The notes beneath the pieces were generated by a model. It searched no databases, was not told the DNA's origin, and saw only the letters and a list, made by a program, of their open reading frames with translations. From Plantibacter flavus (lineage in GTDB: Bacteria; Actinomycetota; Actinomycetes; Actinomycetales; Microbacteriaceae), in NCBI RefSeq assembly GCF_900177615.1, contig NZ_FXAP01000006.1, positions 124,001 to 188,000 of the forward strand: DNA of 64,000 nt, read 5' to 3'. Each line of letters begins with the position of its first letter. Within the stretch, counting starts at the first letter, position 1. Made by a program: the position numbers and the translations under genes. Shown here in pieces: positions 1 to 8,306 of the stretch.

Positions 1-1190
1 ACCGGGTCGTGGAGGGAGTGCGTGCGCACGTTCCGCCAGAACAGGTCGAGCCCCACGGAGGCCTTCGCCGAGCTGGACCCGGTGACCTCGAAGATGCGGT
101 TCGCGACCTCGATGCCGAGCTCTGTGGAGACGATCTTGAGCTTCGCGATCTCGATGGCGATAGCGCCGCGGTCCTCCGCGGTCACCGCCGCTCCCCGCTC
201 GATGATGCGGTCGAAGCGGGCGTTCGTGCGGTCGGCGAGCGCCTCGACGGCGGCGATCGACGACACGAACTCGCCGACGACGCGCTGCACGAACGGGTCG
301 TCGCGGTAGGTCTCGGCGTGGCTGAGGAACCAGGCGTTCTTCCGCGCCCGGACGAGCTCCGTGCCCTGCGCGAGCGCGCCCTCCGCGATGCCGAGGTAGA
401 GGTTGCCGAAGGCGAGCTGGATGCCGGGCGTCACGAGGGAGGAGAACGGTTCGTCGTCGACGGTGCCGAGGATGTCCGCCTGTTCGACGAGGACGTCCTC
501 GAACCGCACGGAACCCGACGCGGAGAGTCGCTGGCCGAGCGCGTCCCAGTCGCCGAGGTAGGCGATGCCGGCGCGGTCGTGGTCGAGGACGAACTGGAAG
601 ATCGTGCCGTCGTGGTCGCCACCGCGGACGACCGCGTTGACGAGGATGACGTCGCCGGCCGAGGCGCCCGTCGAGAACCGCTTGAGTCCGTTGAGGCGGA
701 ACGCGTCGCCGTCCTGGGTGAGCGAGAGGTCGGGGTCCGTCGGGTTCACGGAGTCGCCCCAGATCCACCGGCCCTCCACGGTCTTGCGGTGCCACTCGGC
801 CTGCGTGGCCGGGTCGGCGGTGAAGCCGATGTTGCCCGCGTTGATGTAGTGGTAGGCGAGCAGCTGGCCGATGGAGGCGTCGACGCGCGACAGGATGCGG
901 ACGACCCGGAAGGCGCTCTCCCAGTGCCCGCCGCCGCCACCGAACTCGGCGGGGTCAAGCAGGTTGACGAGGCCCGATTCGCGGAGGAGGTCGAGCTCGG
1001 TGGTGGGGTCGAGGTTCGCGCGGTCGCGTTCGAGGACGTCGACCGCGAGCTTGGTGGCGACCTCGGAGGCGACGGCGTCCCAGTGCGCGAGCTCGGCGTC
1101 GTCGGCGGTGCCGGACCAGTGGGTGCGCCCTTCGGGGACCGGCTGCCCGGTCACTGAGCCTGTCGAAGTGATGATCGTGTCGAGGCTCAT
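1..1190 (-). CDS. acyl-CoA dehydrogenase-fold flavin monooxygenase (SfnB/DszC type), 3' end cut by window
   Basis: The ATG is at 1190 and the frame stays open to base 1, so about 396 codons are visible and the C-terminus is missing. Visible sequence carries the acyl-CoA dehydrogenase fold signatures, including the glycine stretch EFGGGGGHWES, the middle-domain WGDSVNP region and a C-terminal RTHSLHDP. The last is typical of the DszC/SfnB branch, which uses reduced flavin and O2 to oxygenate sulfur or nitrogen compounds instead of dehydrogenating acyl-CoA. It is the second gene of an operon: its ATG overlaps the stop of the LLM monooxygenase by four bases (ATGA). Codons 8-14 (TSTGSVT) are made of the interspersed repeat of this genome. 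The substrate is unknown; organosulfur scavenging is an inference from the pairing. Confidence 0.85.
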   Translation of the reverse strand, partial: MSLDTIITSTGSVTGQPVPEGRTHWSGTADDAELAHWDAVASEVATKLAVDVLERDRANLDPTTELDLLRESGLVNLLDPAEFGGGGGHWESAFRVVRILSRVDASIGQLLAYHYINAGNIGFTADPATQAEWHRKTVEGRWIWGDSVNPTDPDLSLTQDGDAFRLNGLKRFSTGASAGDVILVNAVVRGGDHDGTIFQFVLDHDRAGIAYLGDWDALGQRLSASGSVRFEDVLVEQADILGTVDDEPFSSLVTPGIQLAFGNLYLGIAEGALAQGTELVRARKNAWFLSHAETYRDDPFVQRVVGEFVSSIAAVEALADRTNARFDRIIERGAAVTAEDRGAIAIEIAKLKIVSTELGIEVANRIFEVTGSSSAKASVGLDLFWRNVRTHSLHDP

Positions 1191-2656
1191 GCGGAAGCTC
1201 CTTCGGTGGCGTAGGCGTTGGTCTCGTAGGCGTTGTCGGTGTCGAAGAGGGAGGGCGCGGTGTCGTCGGCGGCGGACGGCTGCCCGACGTAGGCGCCGCG
1301 GTACCGGTGGGCCGGGTGCCACTCGGGCACGACGGGGGAGCCGGTGCCGTTCAAGCGGCCTCGGAGGGTCCCCTCCGGGTATTCGTCCCAGACCCGGCCA
1401 CGGCGGCGCAGCTCGGGTACGAGCAGGTCGACGACGGCCTCGAAGGTGCCGGGCGTGATGACGTAGGCGAGGTTGAAGCCGTCGGTCCCGGCGACGTCGA
1501 TCCAGCGCTCGATCTCGTCGGCGACCGTCGCGGCACTGCCGACGAACACGGGCCCGATACCGCCGATGCCGATGTAGTGGGCGATGTCGCGCGGCGTCCA
1601 CTCGCGGTCCGGGTCGGCGAGGGTGAAGATCGCGAGCGCCGAGCGGGCGGCGTCGGTGTCGACGTACTTGAGCGGCTTGTCGGGGTCGAAGGAGGAGAGG
1701 TCGAGGCCCGACCAGCCGCCGTAGAGGGTGAGGGCGCCGTCGAGCGAGATGTGCTGCTGGTATTCCTCGTACTTGGCCTGCGCCTCCTCGTCGGTCTCGG
1801 CGACGATCGCGGTCGCGAGGGTGAGGATCTTCACGCTGTCGCGCGGGCGTCCGAGGGCCTCGGCGCGGTCGCGGATGTCGTCGGTCGTCTTGCGGGTCAG
1901 CTCCGGGACGAGGCCGTTGATGAACACCGCTTCGCCGTGGGTGGCGGCGAACTGGCGACCGCGGGCCGAGGCGCCGGCCTGGAAGATGACGGGGGTGCGC
2001 TGCGGCGACGGTTCCGAGAGGTGGATGCCGGGCACCTGGAAGTGCTCACCCCGGTGGTTGATGGGGTGCACCTTCGTGGGGTCGGTGTAGACGCCGTTCT
2101 CCCGGTCGATGATGACGGCGTCGTCCTCCCAGGAGCCCTCCCACAGTTTGTAGGTGACGTCGAGGAACTCCTCACCGATCCCGTACCGGTCGTCGTGCTT
2201 GATCTGGGTGGTGAGGCCGAGGTTGCGGGCGGCGGAGTCGAGGTAGGAGGTGACGACGTTCCAGCCGACCCGACCCTTCGTGAAGTGGTCGAGCGTGGAG
2301 AAGCGGCGCGCGAGCGCGTACGGCAGCTCGTAGGTGGACGCGACGGTGACGCCGAAGCCGAGGTGCTCGGTCGCCTTCGCCATGGCCGACACCTGGATGA
2401 TCGGATCGCCGACGGGCAGCTGCGCCGAGTCGATGAGCGCGGGCGCGGAGGAGTGGCGGTAGACGTCGTAGATGCCGACGACGTCCGCGATGAACAGGGC
2501 GTCGAAGGTGCCGCGCTCGAGGAGCTTGGCGAGGTCGATCCAGTAGTCGATGTCGTTGTAGCGGTGCGCCTGATTGTCAGGGTGCTTCCACAGGCCGGGC
2601 GCCTGATGGGTCACGCAGCTCATGTCGAACGCGTTGAGGATGATGCGCTTGCTCAC
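1187..2656 (-). CDS. LLM-class flavin-dependent monooxygenase (NtaA/DmoA/SnaA-like)
   Basis: The protein has 489 residues, the usual length for the NtaA/SnaA/DszA branch of bacterial luciferase-like monooxygenases. These use FMNH2 from a separate reductase to cleave C-N or C-S bonds. The N-terminus (RIILNAFDMSC, then GLWKHPDNQAHRYNDIDYW), the GRVGWNVVTSYLD stretch and the VIFQAGASARGRQFAATHGE stretch are characteristic. It is transcribed ahead of the acyl-CoA-dehydrogenase-like monooxygenase with an ATGA overlap, a common partner arrangement in sulfur-starvation or xenobiotic gene sets. No flavin reductase is visible in the window. The substrate cannot be named from sequence. Confidence 0.9.
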   Translation of the reverse strand: MSKRIILNAFDMSCVTHQAPGLWKHPDNQAHRYNDIDYWIDLAKLLERGTFDALFIADVVGIYDVYRHSSAPALIDSAQLPVGDPIIQVSAMAKATEHLGFGVTVASTYELPYALARRFSTLDHFTKGRVGWNVVTSYLDSAARNLGLTTQIKHDDRYGIGEEFLDVTYKLWEGSWEDDAVIIDRENGVYTDPTKVHPINHRGEHFQVPGIHLSEPSPQRTPVIFQAGASARGRQFAATHGEAVFINGLVPELTRKTTDDIRDRAEALGRPRDSVKILTLATAIVAETDEEAQAKYEEYQQHISLDGALTLYGGWSGLDLSSFDPDKPLKYVDTDAARSALAIFTLADPDREWTPRDIAHYIGIGGIGPVFVGSAATVADEIERWIDVAGTDGFNLAYVITPGTFEAVVDLLVPELRRRGRVWDEYPEGTLRGRLNGTGSPVVPEWHPAHRYRGAYVGQPSAADDTAPSLFDTDNAYETNAYATEGASA

Positions 2657-2814
2657 AGGGATACCACCGGGTCGTCTCGTCGAGGCTGGGTCCGACGGCG
2701 ATCACGGCGCCGTCCAGCACGACGGTACTCGGGGGCTCGGATGCTCGCGAGGGGCCCGAAACAGAGCGTCACATGGGCCGCGACGGGCCGCTTCCTCCCG
2801 GCTGCTTCTCAGCA

Positions 2815-2842
2815 TTACTTTACCTTACGTAAGCTAAAGTAA
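2815..2842. promoter_or_regulatory. 28-bp palindromic operator at the TetR-SMR promoter
   Basis: A near-perfect inverted repeat with left arm TTACTTTACCTTAC and right arm GTAAGCTAAAGTAA; only one symmetric pair mismatches. It ends six bases before the ATG of the TetR gene and covers a plausible -10 (TAAAGT, 2835-2840), so a bound repressor would block RNA polymerase. Autoregulation by the adjacent TetR protein is inferred. The same site may also affect the divergent monooxygenase operon, whose start lies about 160 bp to the left. Confidence 0.8.
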
Positions 2843-2847
2843 CTCTC

Positions 2848-3384
2848 ATGAGACCGAGTGCACGGAACGAGATCCTCGATGCCGCCGTCCGCGTCGTCGA
2901 CGCCTCCGGAGAGGCGAACATCACCTACGAGGCGGTGGCGCAGGAGGTCGGTCTGACGAAGGCCGGCCTGCGCTACCACTTCCCCTCGCGTGACGCGATG
3001 ATGATCGCGGTGATCGAGCACGTCGTCGCCCGCTGGCAGCGCGAGCTCGTCGAGGAGCTGGGGGCGCCACTCGAGACGTCGACGCTCGAGGAGCGTGTGC
3101 GGGCCTTCGTCGCCTTCGCGGGGGAGGGCGGGGCGAGCCAGGGCGAGTTCGTCGTCTTCGCCGAGGCGGTCAGGCGTCCCGAACTCGCCGCTCCCTGGCT
3201 CGAGTACCTCCGCACCTGGTTCGGGTTCGGCGAGGACACCGATTCGACCTCCCTCCTGCTCGTCTGGTTGGCGGCGAACGGCCTCTGGATCGCCGAGGCG
3301 ACCGGCATCCTCGACGTCGGCCGCGACCAGCGCGCCGACCTCGTCTCACGGCTCCTGACACTCGCGGGCGGTGGTTCCCGATGA
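2848..3384 (+). CDS. TetR-family transcriptional repressor of the SMR efflux pair
   Basis: 178 residues, normal for TetR. The N-terminal helix-turn-helix spans about residues 8-55 (ILDAAVRVVDASG, then AVAQEVGLTKAGLRYHFPSRD). The C-terminal ligand domain is variable. The gene starts directly after a 28-bp palindrome and has no ribosome site, so translation is probably leaderless. Its stop overlaps the start of the first SMR gene (ATGA), which makes regulator and transporters one operon. The likely role is repression that is lifted by a cationic compound exported by the two SMR proteins; the ligand is unknown. Confidence 0.9.
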   Translation: MRPSARNEILDAAVRVVDASGEANITYEAVAQEVGLTKAGLRYHFPSRDAMMIAVIEHVVARWQRELVEELGAPLETSTLEERVRAFVAFAGEGGASQGEFVVFAEAVRRPELAAPWLEYLRTWFGFGEDTDSTSLLLVWLAANGLWIAEATGILDVGRDQRADLVSRLLTLAGGGSR

Positions 3385-3743
3385 AGAAGTGGCTGATCCT
3401 CTCCGCCGCCATCCTGTTGGAGGTCACGGCGACCCTCTCGCTCCGTGGCGCCATCGAGAACCCCTGGTGGTCGATCCTCGCAGTGGCCGGATACGCGGGC
3501 GCGTTCGTCGCCCTGTCGCTCCTGCTCCGCATGGGAGTGCCGATCGGGGTGGTCTACGGCATCTGGGCTGCGGCCGGCGTCGCGCTCACCGCGGTGCTCG
3601 CGTCGCTCGTGTTCGGCGAGCAGTTCACGTTCACGATCGGGCTCGGCATCGCGATCGTGATCGCCGGCGTCGTGCTCGTGGAGACGGGCCACGCCCCGGA
3701 GTCGCCGAAGCCCGCCGCGACGAACGGGGAGGTCGGCGCATGA
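3381..3743 (+). CDS. small multidrug resistance (SMR) transporter subunit 1
   Basis: 120 residues with four predicted membrane helices. It has the SMR signature glutamate in helix 1 (ILLEVTATLSLR, Glu12) and the GVVYGIWAAAGVALTA stretch of helix 3. SMR proteins exchange protons for cationic drugs, guanidinium or similar small cations. A second, different SMR gene overlaps by four bases, so this is probably one half of a heterodimeric pump such as the EbrAB, YkkCD or NepAB pairs. The C-terminal tail (about residues 106-120) is hydrophilic and longer than in the partner. Confidence 0.9.
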   Translation: MKKWLILSAAILLEVTATLSLRGAIENPWWSILAVAGYAGAFVALSLLLRMGVPIGVVYGIWAAAGVALTAVLASLVFGEQFTFTIGLGIAIVIAGVVLVETGHAPESPKPAATNGEVGA

Positions 3744-4066
3744 CCTGGTTGCTCCTGGCCGGTGCCATCGTCACCGAGGTCGCCGCGACGCTCTCCCTGC
3801 GCGCCTCGGAAGGCCTGCGGAAGAAGCGGTGGATCGCTCCCGTCGCCGTGTTCTACGTGACCGCGTTCGGATTGCTGACCATCGCGCTCGCGAACGGCAT
3901 GCCCGTCGGGATCGCCTACGGGATCTGGGCCGCCTGCGGGGTCGCGCTCACGGCCATCGGAGCGCGCGTGCTGTTCAAGGAGAAGCTGACGCCGAAGATG
4001 ATCGTCGGCATCGGCCTCATCGCGGTCGGTGTGCTCGTCATCGAGCTCGGTTCCCAGGCGCACTGA
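3740..4066 (+). CDS. small multidrug resistance (SMR) transporter subunit 2
   Basis: 108 residues and four membrane helices. The conserved glutamate lies in IVTEVAATLSLR (Glu12) and helix 3 reads GIAYGIWAACGVALTA. The ATGA overlap with the preceding SMR gene suggests coupled translation and 1:1 assembly of a heterodimer. It is the third gene of the TetR-SMR-SMR operon. The acetyltransferase 50 bp downstream may be co-transcribed. Confidence 0.9.
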   Translation: MTWLLLAGAIVTEVAATLSLRASEGLRKKRWIAPVAVFYVTAFGLLTIALANGMPVGIAYGIWAACGVALTAIGARVLFKEKLTPKMIVGIGLIAVGVLVIELGSQAH

Positions 4067-4115
4067 CCCGCGCAGATCGTCGCCCCATACCCACCCTCCG
4101 CCCGAAAGGAACCGC

Positions 4116-4802
4116 GTGTTCACCATCGCTCCCGCCTCGCCCGCCGACCTCGAGGAGGCCGCGGCCGTGCTCGCGACCGCCTTCCGACAGGACACGGTCA
4201 CCGCGACGCTCGTCTCCGGTTCCGACCGTGAGCGCCGGCTCGCCCTCCTCTTCGAAGCGATGCTGTGCTCGGGTGCGACATCGAGTGGCCGCGTCGACCT
4301 CGCTCGCCGGGACGCCGACGGGGTCGTCCTCGGAGTCGCCGTCTGGGAGACGCCGGACGCCCGCCACTCCGTGCTCGACCAGGTGCGGCAGCTGCCGAGG
4401 TTCACCCGTGCGCTGGGACTGCGCGGACTTCCGCGAGCCATGCGCCTGCAGCGGACTCTCGCGCTGCACCGCCCGGTCGAACCGCACTGGTACCTCGCAC
4501 AGATCGGCGTCGGCGACGGCGCTCGCGGGGCCGGTGTCGGGGGTGCGCTCCTCGAGTCACGCCTGCGCGCCATCGACGCCGACGGCGTCCCCGTGTACCT
4601 GGAGTCGTCGAACGAGCGCAACCGCGCGCTGTATCGGCGAAGCGGATTCCGGAGTATCGCTTCGATCACGGGGATCCCTGGTGTGACGCCGGCTGCGATG
4701 TGGCGGGACGCCGCGCGGTCCGCTCCGGTGTCGACCGTCTCGGCGTCGACGGACAGGCGTGGATCGGCGGCCGTTGACGCGGGACTCCCGTCACCGGCCT
4801 GA
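4116..4802 (+). CDS. GNAT-family N-acetyltransferase
   Basis: Start chosen at GTG 4116 because a GAAAGGA ribosome site precedes it and the protein then begins FTIAPASPADLEEAAAVL, a typical GNAT opening; 228 residues. The acetyl-CoA motif A lies around YLAQIGVGDGARGAGVGGAL. The later stretch YLESSNERNRALYRRSGF is the usual motif B region. The roughly 30-residue C-terminal tail is low complexity. Its position behind SMR pumps may hint at detoxification, but the substrate is not predictable. Confidence 0.85.
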   Translation: MFTIAPASPADLEEAAAVLATAFRQDTVTATLVSGSDRERRLALLFEAMLCSGATSSGRVDLARRDADGVVLGVAVWETPDARHSVLDQVRQLPRFTRALGLRGLPRAMRLQRTLALHRPVEPHWYLAQIGVGDGARGAGVGGALLESRLRAIDADGVPVYLESSNERNRALYRRSGFRSIASITGIPGVTPAAMWRDAARSAPVSTVSASTDRRGSAAVDAGLPSPA

Positions 4803-4909
4803 CCGTTGCTTGACGGGGTGGGGACCGGTACCCATTGAACGGATGTCGGGTCTGCGGCATCCTCGTCCTGAGCGATACCGCTCGTGACCGACAGCCTTGG
4901 GGGGCTCCT

Positions 4910-5428
4910 GTGGACAGCAACGTGCTCGCAATCATCGCCATTCTCGTCCTGCTCGCCATCGTCGGGCTGGGGGTGTTGAAGGGACTCGGCCGCCGGAAGC
5001 TGCGCGAGACCGCGACCGAACGTCGCGCCACCAAGGTGCCGGAGATGCTGCAGGAGTTCGGGCGCTCGGTCGTCCTCGGCACGGACCCCGCCGGTGCGAC
5101 CGCGCTCATCGAGGGGCTGCCGAAGCGCAAGGCCAAGTCGTTGCGGCCCGGCGTGTGGGGCATCGACTACGTCGCCAAAGACGACGTCACGATCGAGGTC
5201 CAGTCGACGGGCGCAGGTTCCGAGGTGGTGGTGACGTCGCTCACCGAGTACCTCGGCTTCCCGCAGGGCCTCGACGGCTGGCAGCGCTTCGCCACGCAGC
5301 TGGAGGAGGCCGCGAAGGCGCAGGGCGTCCCGGTGCAGCGTGGTGCTCGGGCGTTCCAGTACCTGCCGGCACCCGCGAACACCCTCGATAAGGCGCGCTG
5401 GGTGCTCGCCAAGGTCGTCGCTCGATGA
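4910..5428 (+). CDS. membrane-anchored hypothetical protein
   Basis: 172 residues from GTG 4910, which has a G-rich ribosome site about eight bases upstream; an in-frame ATG at 4835 would add 25 residues before the membrane helix and looks less natural. One N-terminal membrane segment (about residues 3-22, NVLAIIAILVLLAIVGLGVL) is followed by a basic stretch and a soluble domain of about 140 residues. No family recognised. It probably faces the cytoplasm as a signal-anchor protein. Confidence 0.7.
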   Translation: MDSNVLAIIAILVLLAIVGLGVLKGLGRRKLRETATERRATKVPEMLQEFGRSVVLGTDPAGATALIEGLPKRKAKSLRPGVWGIDYVAKDDVTIEVQSTGAGSEVVVTSLTEYLGFPQGLDGWQRFATQLEEAAKAQGVPVQRGARAFQYLPAPANTLDKARWVLAKVVAR

Positions 5429-5524
5429 GTCACCTCCCCTGAATCGCGGCGGCGCTCATTCACCCCTCCGCAGGAGCGGTGGAGGCACCAGCACCGTCGT
5501 GGCCGCGACCGATACCATCGGGCA

Positions 5525-6064
5525 ATGCCCATTGCGAGGTTCGACACCGTCCTGATCAATGGCAGCGTGGGCACCGGGAAGACCTCCGCTGCCGAGGCAG
5601 TCGGTGAGGCGTTGCAGCGATGCGGCGTTTCAGGCGCGGTCATCGACGTCGACTGGTTGCGCCGGTCCTGGCCTGCACGGGAGGGCGACCCGTTCCGGAC
5701 CGCTCTCGCTCTCGAGAATCTGCAGGCGATCACCGCGAACTTCCGGCGCGCCGGCGCAGCGGTCGTCGTCGTCGCCACGGTGATGGAGACGCCCGACCAG
5801 CTGCAACGCACCACCGTCGCCCTCGGCTCCCCGAGGCCGCTGCACGTGCGCCTGACCCTGGATCCGGACGTCGCGCGCTCAAGGTTGGCCGGACGCCACG
5901 GTGACGACGAGGCGGCGCTCAGCTGGCACACGCGGCGTCACCCCGAACTGGCGGGCGTCCTCGAGCGGGCCGGATTCACCGACGACATGCGCATCGACAC
6001 GACTCACAAACGGCCCAGGGAGGTCGCTCGAGAGATCCTCTCGGCAATCATCGCCGGTCCCTGA
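5525..6064 (+). CDS. P-loop NTPase / nucleoside-kinase-like protein
   Basis: 179 residues with Walker A GSVGTGKTS near the N-terminus and a kinase-like layout: an acidic VIDVDWLRRSW stretch near residues 38-48 and an AREIL end. It resembles the small AAA/adenylylsulfate-kinase-like proteins of actinobacteria. A -10 box TACCAT six bases before the ATG indicates leaderless translation. The stop TGA lies inside a copy of the interspersed repeat (GGTCCCTGAGC...), so the repeat supplies the C-terminus. The phosphoryl acceptor is unknown. Confidence 0.75.
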   Translation: MPIARFDTVLINGSVGTGKTSAAEAVGEALQRCGVSGAVIDVDWLRRSWPAREGDPFRTALALENLQAITANFRRAGAAVVVVATVMETPDQLQRTTVALGSPRPLHVRLTLDPDVARSRLAGRHGDDEAALSWHTRRHPELAGVLERAGFTDDMRIDTTHKRPREVAREILSAIIAGP

Positions 6065-6155
6065 GCTTGTCGAAGGGCTGGGAGCCCTCGTCTGGTAACT
6101 GAGCCTCCCTCCGGTCCCTGAGCCTCCCTCCGGTCCCTGAGCTTGTCGAAGGGCC
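6055..6155. repeat. three interspersed repeat copies at the 3' ends of two convergent genes
   Basis: Copies of GGTCCCTGAGC-type sequence start near 6057, 6113 and 6130; two contain the full core TGAGCTTGTCGAAGGGC. The first overlaps the last codons and stop of the NTPase gene. The core can fold as a short hairpin (CTT-GTCG-AAG inside CCCT/AGGG). The copies fill the gap between two converging genes. Confidence 0.85.
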
Positions 6156-6173
6156 CGCCGATCGCCCGCTCGC

Positions 6174-7853
6174 CTACAGGTTCCCGAGATAGGCCAGGCG
6201 CTCGCCGCCGAGCTCGATCGCCAGCGCCCGCTGCCGCTTCACCCGTCGCCATCGCACGATGAAGAGCACCGTCCCGACGGCCGTGAGGACGAGGCTGATG
6301 CCGAGCATGATCGGTCCGGTCGCGCCCAGCTCCTCCGGGTCGACGGACAGGAGGGCGCCCGCGAGAATCCCGACGCCACCGACGCAGGTGCCGAAGTACG
6401 CTCCGGCCGCGAACAGGCGCGACGCGGGGATCGGGCCGAGGAAGTGCTGCAAGAGCACCGGCGGAAGTCCGCGGCGGCGTTGTTCCGGGCCGCGCCGATC
6501 GAGCCAGTCGAGGGAGAAGCGCTGAGCGATGTGGATCTCGCGTGCCCGCGCGATGCCGCCGACGATCCACGCGACGAACGCGAGCAGCGCCGAGCCGACC
6601 ACGGCGACGGCGACGAGCGCGTTCGCATCGGACGGCAGGAGGCGGTCGATGACGCCTTCGGCGATGGCTGCGCCGAAGATCGCGAGCAGGCCGACGCCGG
6701 CGAGCCCGATGAGGATCCGGTCGCAGACCTTCCGGAGGGTGCGTGCGCCCACCGTCTCCGGGATCGGTTGCAGGTGGACGACCTCGTCGTCGTCCGCGAG
6801 CCAGGAGCCGACCCTCGTCCGATCCTGTGGCGGAATCCACGACGGCAACTCGCGTCCGTCGTCCGGGCCGACGCGCTCCGCATCCCGATTGCCGAGCGCC
6901 CCATTCCGGTCACCGAGCTTGTCGAGGTGCACCCGGTCGACGATCTGCTCGGCGGCCAGCCGGGCCGGGTCGTCCGGTCGACGGAACCGGTCGTCGTCTG
7001 TGTCGTCGTCGACCGCCGTCGCCTCGTCCTCGTCCGCGACGACCGACCCGTACTGCGGCGCAGGCGGCACCAGGGGAGTCGGGTTCGGGGCATCAGGCGC
7101 CGCCGGAGCGATGTCCTGATGCGCACGCACAACGTCCTCCACTGCGCCCTGTGCGGCCCGCATCGCTTCGTCCCGGATGCTCCGGCCGAGCGGCCCTGCG
7201 GCCTGGACCACCGCTTCGAGCAGTTTCACGTCGCCGGTGGACTCCGCAACGGCGATGCAGTCGGCGATGAACCCGCGTCGACCGATCATCACGTCCGAGC
7301 CCTTCCCAGCGAGTGAGCGGGAGATGCGTTCCCGGCCGACGTCGAGTGGATCCTGGCCGGTGTCGTCGGGAATGCCGCTGCCGGCGATGAGCGCGACGAG
7401 CGGCACGAGGTCGGAGGTGGGGAGGCTGCGGAGCCAACCACCGTTCACGATGATGCGCGCGCGTGCGCCGGTGTCGGTCGTGAGCCGCAGGCTGAGGGCC
7501 GGAGTCGTGGCGGCGGGATTGCGGGTGAGGAGTTCGCCGCTCACGATCGAGCGCAGCGGGATCGTCTCGCCCCGGAGGAGCGCGGTGCCGCGGACGGTGT
7601 CGACACCGACCGGGCGGAAGGCGGCCCGGAGGTAGGACAAGCAGATGCCGGCGGTGATGATGAAGCACAACGGAATGGTGATGATCGGGATGAGCGCGAC
7701 GTCGAAGACGGAATCGATGATGCTCCCGAGGCCCCACCCGACGATGGCGGCGAGGATGCCCGACAGGATGACGATGAGGACGAGGTTCGCCCGGGCGGGA
7801 GGGCGGCCGATCATGGTGAATCCGTCGTTCGTCGGTCCTGGTGCTGCGCTCAC
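6174..7853 (-). CDS. large multi-pass membrane protein, unknown function
   Basis: Start GTG 7853 gives 559 residues beginning SAAPGPTNDGFTMIGRP. An upstream extension would run through minisatellite DNA and is rejected. Two membrane helices sit near residues 22-70, then comes a cytoplasmic domain of about 290 residues with an acidic linker (DEDEATAVDDDTDDD). Four more helices follow near residues 395-540, and the end is basic. No family recognised. Inside the linker, VHLDKLGDRNG is encoded by a degenerate in-frame copy of the interspersed repeat (about 6903-6930). Confidence 0.8.
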   Translation of the reverse strand: MSAAPGPTNDGFTMIGRPPARANLVLIVILSGILAAIVGWGLGSIIDSVFDVALIPIITIPLCFIITAGICLSYLRAAFRPVGVDTVRGTALLRGETIPLRSIVSGELLTRNPAATTPALSLRLTTDTGARARIIVNGGWLRSLPTSDLVPLVALIAGSGIPDDTGQDPLDVGRERISRSLAGKGSDVMIGRRGFIADCIAVAESTGDVKLLEAVVQAAGPLGRSIRDEAMRAAQGAVEDVVRAHQDIAPAAPDAPNPTPLVPPAPQYGSVVADEDEATAVDDDTDDDRFRRPDDPARLAAEQIVDRVHLDKLGDRNGALGNRDAERVGPDDGRELPSWIPPQDRTRVGSWLADDDEVVHLQPIPETVGARTLRKVCDRILIGLAGVGLLAIFGAAIAEGVIDRLLPSDANALVAVAVVGSALLAFVAWIVGGIARAREIHIAQRFSLDWLDRRGPEQRRRGLPPVLLQHFLGPIPASRLFAAGAYFGTCVGGVGILAGALLSVDPEELGATGPIMLGISLVLTAVGTVLFIVRWRRVKRQRALAIELGGERLAYLGNL

Positions 7854-7961
7854 GTCGTCCTCTCGGCAGGTGGTCGCATCGACTGTTCCATGTCGGCGCC
7901 CGTCGTGTCGATGGGGAGCCCTCCCATGGTCCCCGAGCCGCACCCGCCCCTGGAGCGACCA

Positions 7962-8110
7962 TCCCGTTCCCTGCGCGACTTTCTCCGTTCCCTGAGCCAC
8001 CTCCTCCGTTCCCTGAGTCACCTCCTCCGGTCCCTGAGCCACCTCCTCCGGTCCCTGAGCCTGTCGAAGGGCGGCACCTTCCCCGGTCCCTGGGCTTGTC
8101 GAAGGGCGAT
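7962..8110. repeat. minisatellite of about 21-22 bp derived from the interspersed repeat
   Basis: Four to five consecutive units of the type TCCCTGAGCCACCTCCTCCG run from about 7968 to 8060 and end in two full repeats with the TGTCGAAGGGC core. Each unit keeps the left half of the interspersed repeat (TCCCTGAG), and the remainder is a CACCTCCTCCG spacer. It lies between the start of the membrane-protein gene and tRNA-Arg. Confidence 0.85.
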
Positions 8111-8185
8111 TCGCGTCTTCGGCTTCCGTGTTGTAGGCTCTACTTCGGCCTGCCGAGCCGAAGTTCTCTTCTCTCAGCAAGCAAT

Positions 8186-8258
8186 GCGCCCGTAGCTCAA
8201 CGGATAGAGCATCTGACTACGGATCAGAAGGTTGGGGGTTCGAATCCCTTCGGGCGCA
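8186..8258 (+). tRNA. tRNA-Arg (anticodon ACG)
   Basis: Complete cloverleaf: acceptor stem GCGCCCG with CGGGCGC and discriminator A; D-arm GCTC/GAGC; anticodon stem TCTGA/TCAGA around loop CTACGGA, anticodon ACG; T-loop TTCGAAT. The T-stem contains two G-U pairs. CCA is not encoded. It reads CGU/CGC/CGA arginine codons after A34 deamination. A terminator follows directly. Confidence 0.97.
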
Positions 8259-8266
8259 CGTTTTGA

Positions 8267-8296
8267 AAGCGGTCCACTTCGGTGGGCCGCTTTTTT
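8267..8296 (+). terminator. rho-independent terminator of tRNA-Arg
   Basis: Eleven-base arms AAGCGGTCCAC and GTGGGCCGCTT (one G-T type pair) enclose a stable TTCG tetraloop. The second arm runs into six T. It starts nine bases after the tRNA end. Confidence 0.95.
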
Positions 8297-8306
8297 CGTG
8301 CCGCCT

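Noticed and set aside
7854-8180. N-terminal extension of the membrane protein to 8180
   Set aside because: The added residues (ALRQAQGPEEVAQGPEEV type) are a translation of the minisatellite; GTG 7853 is a better start.
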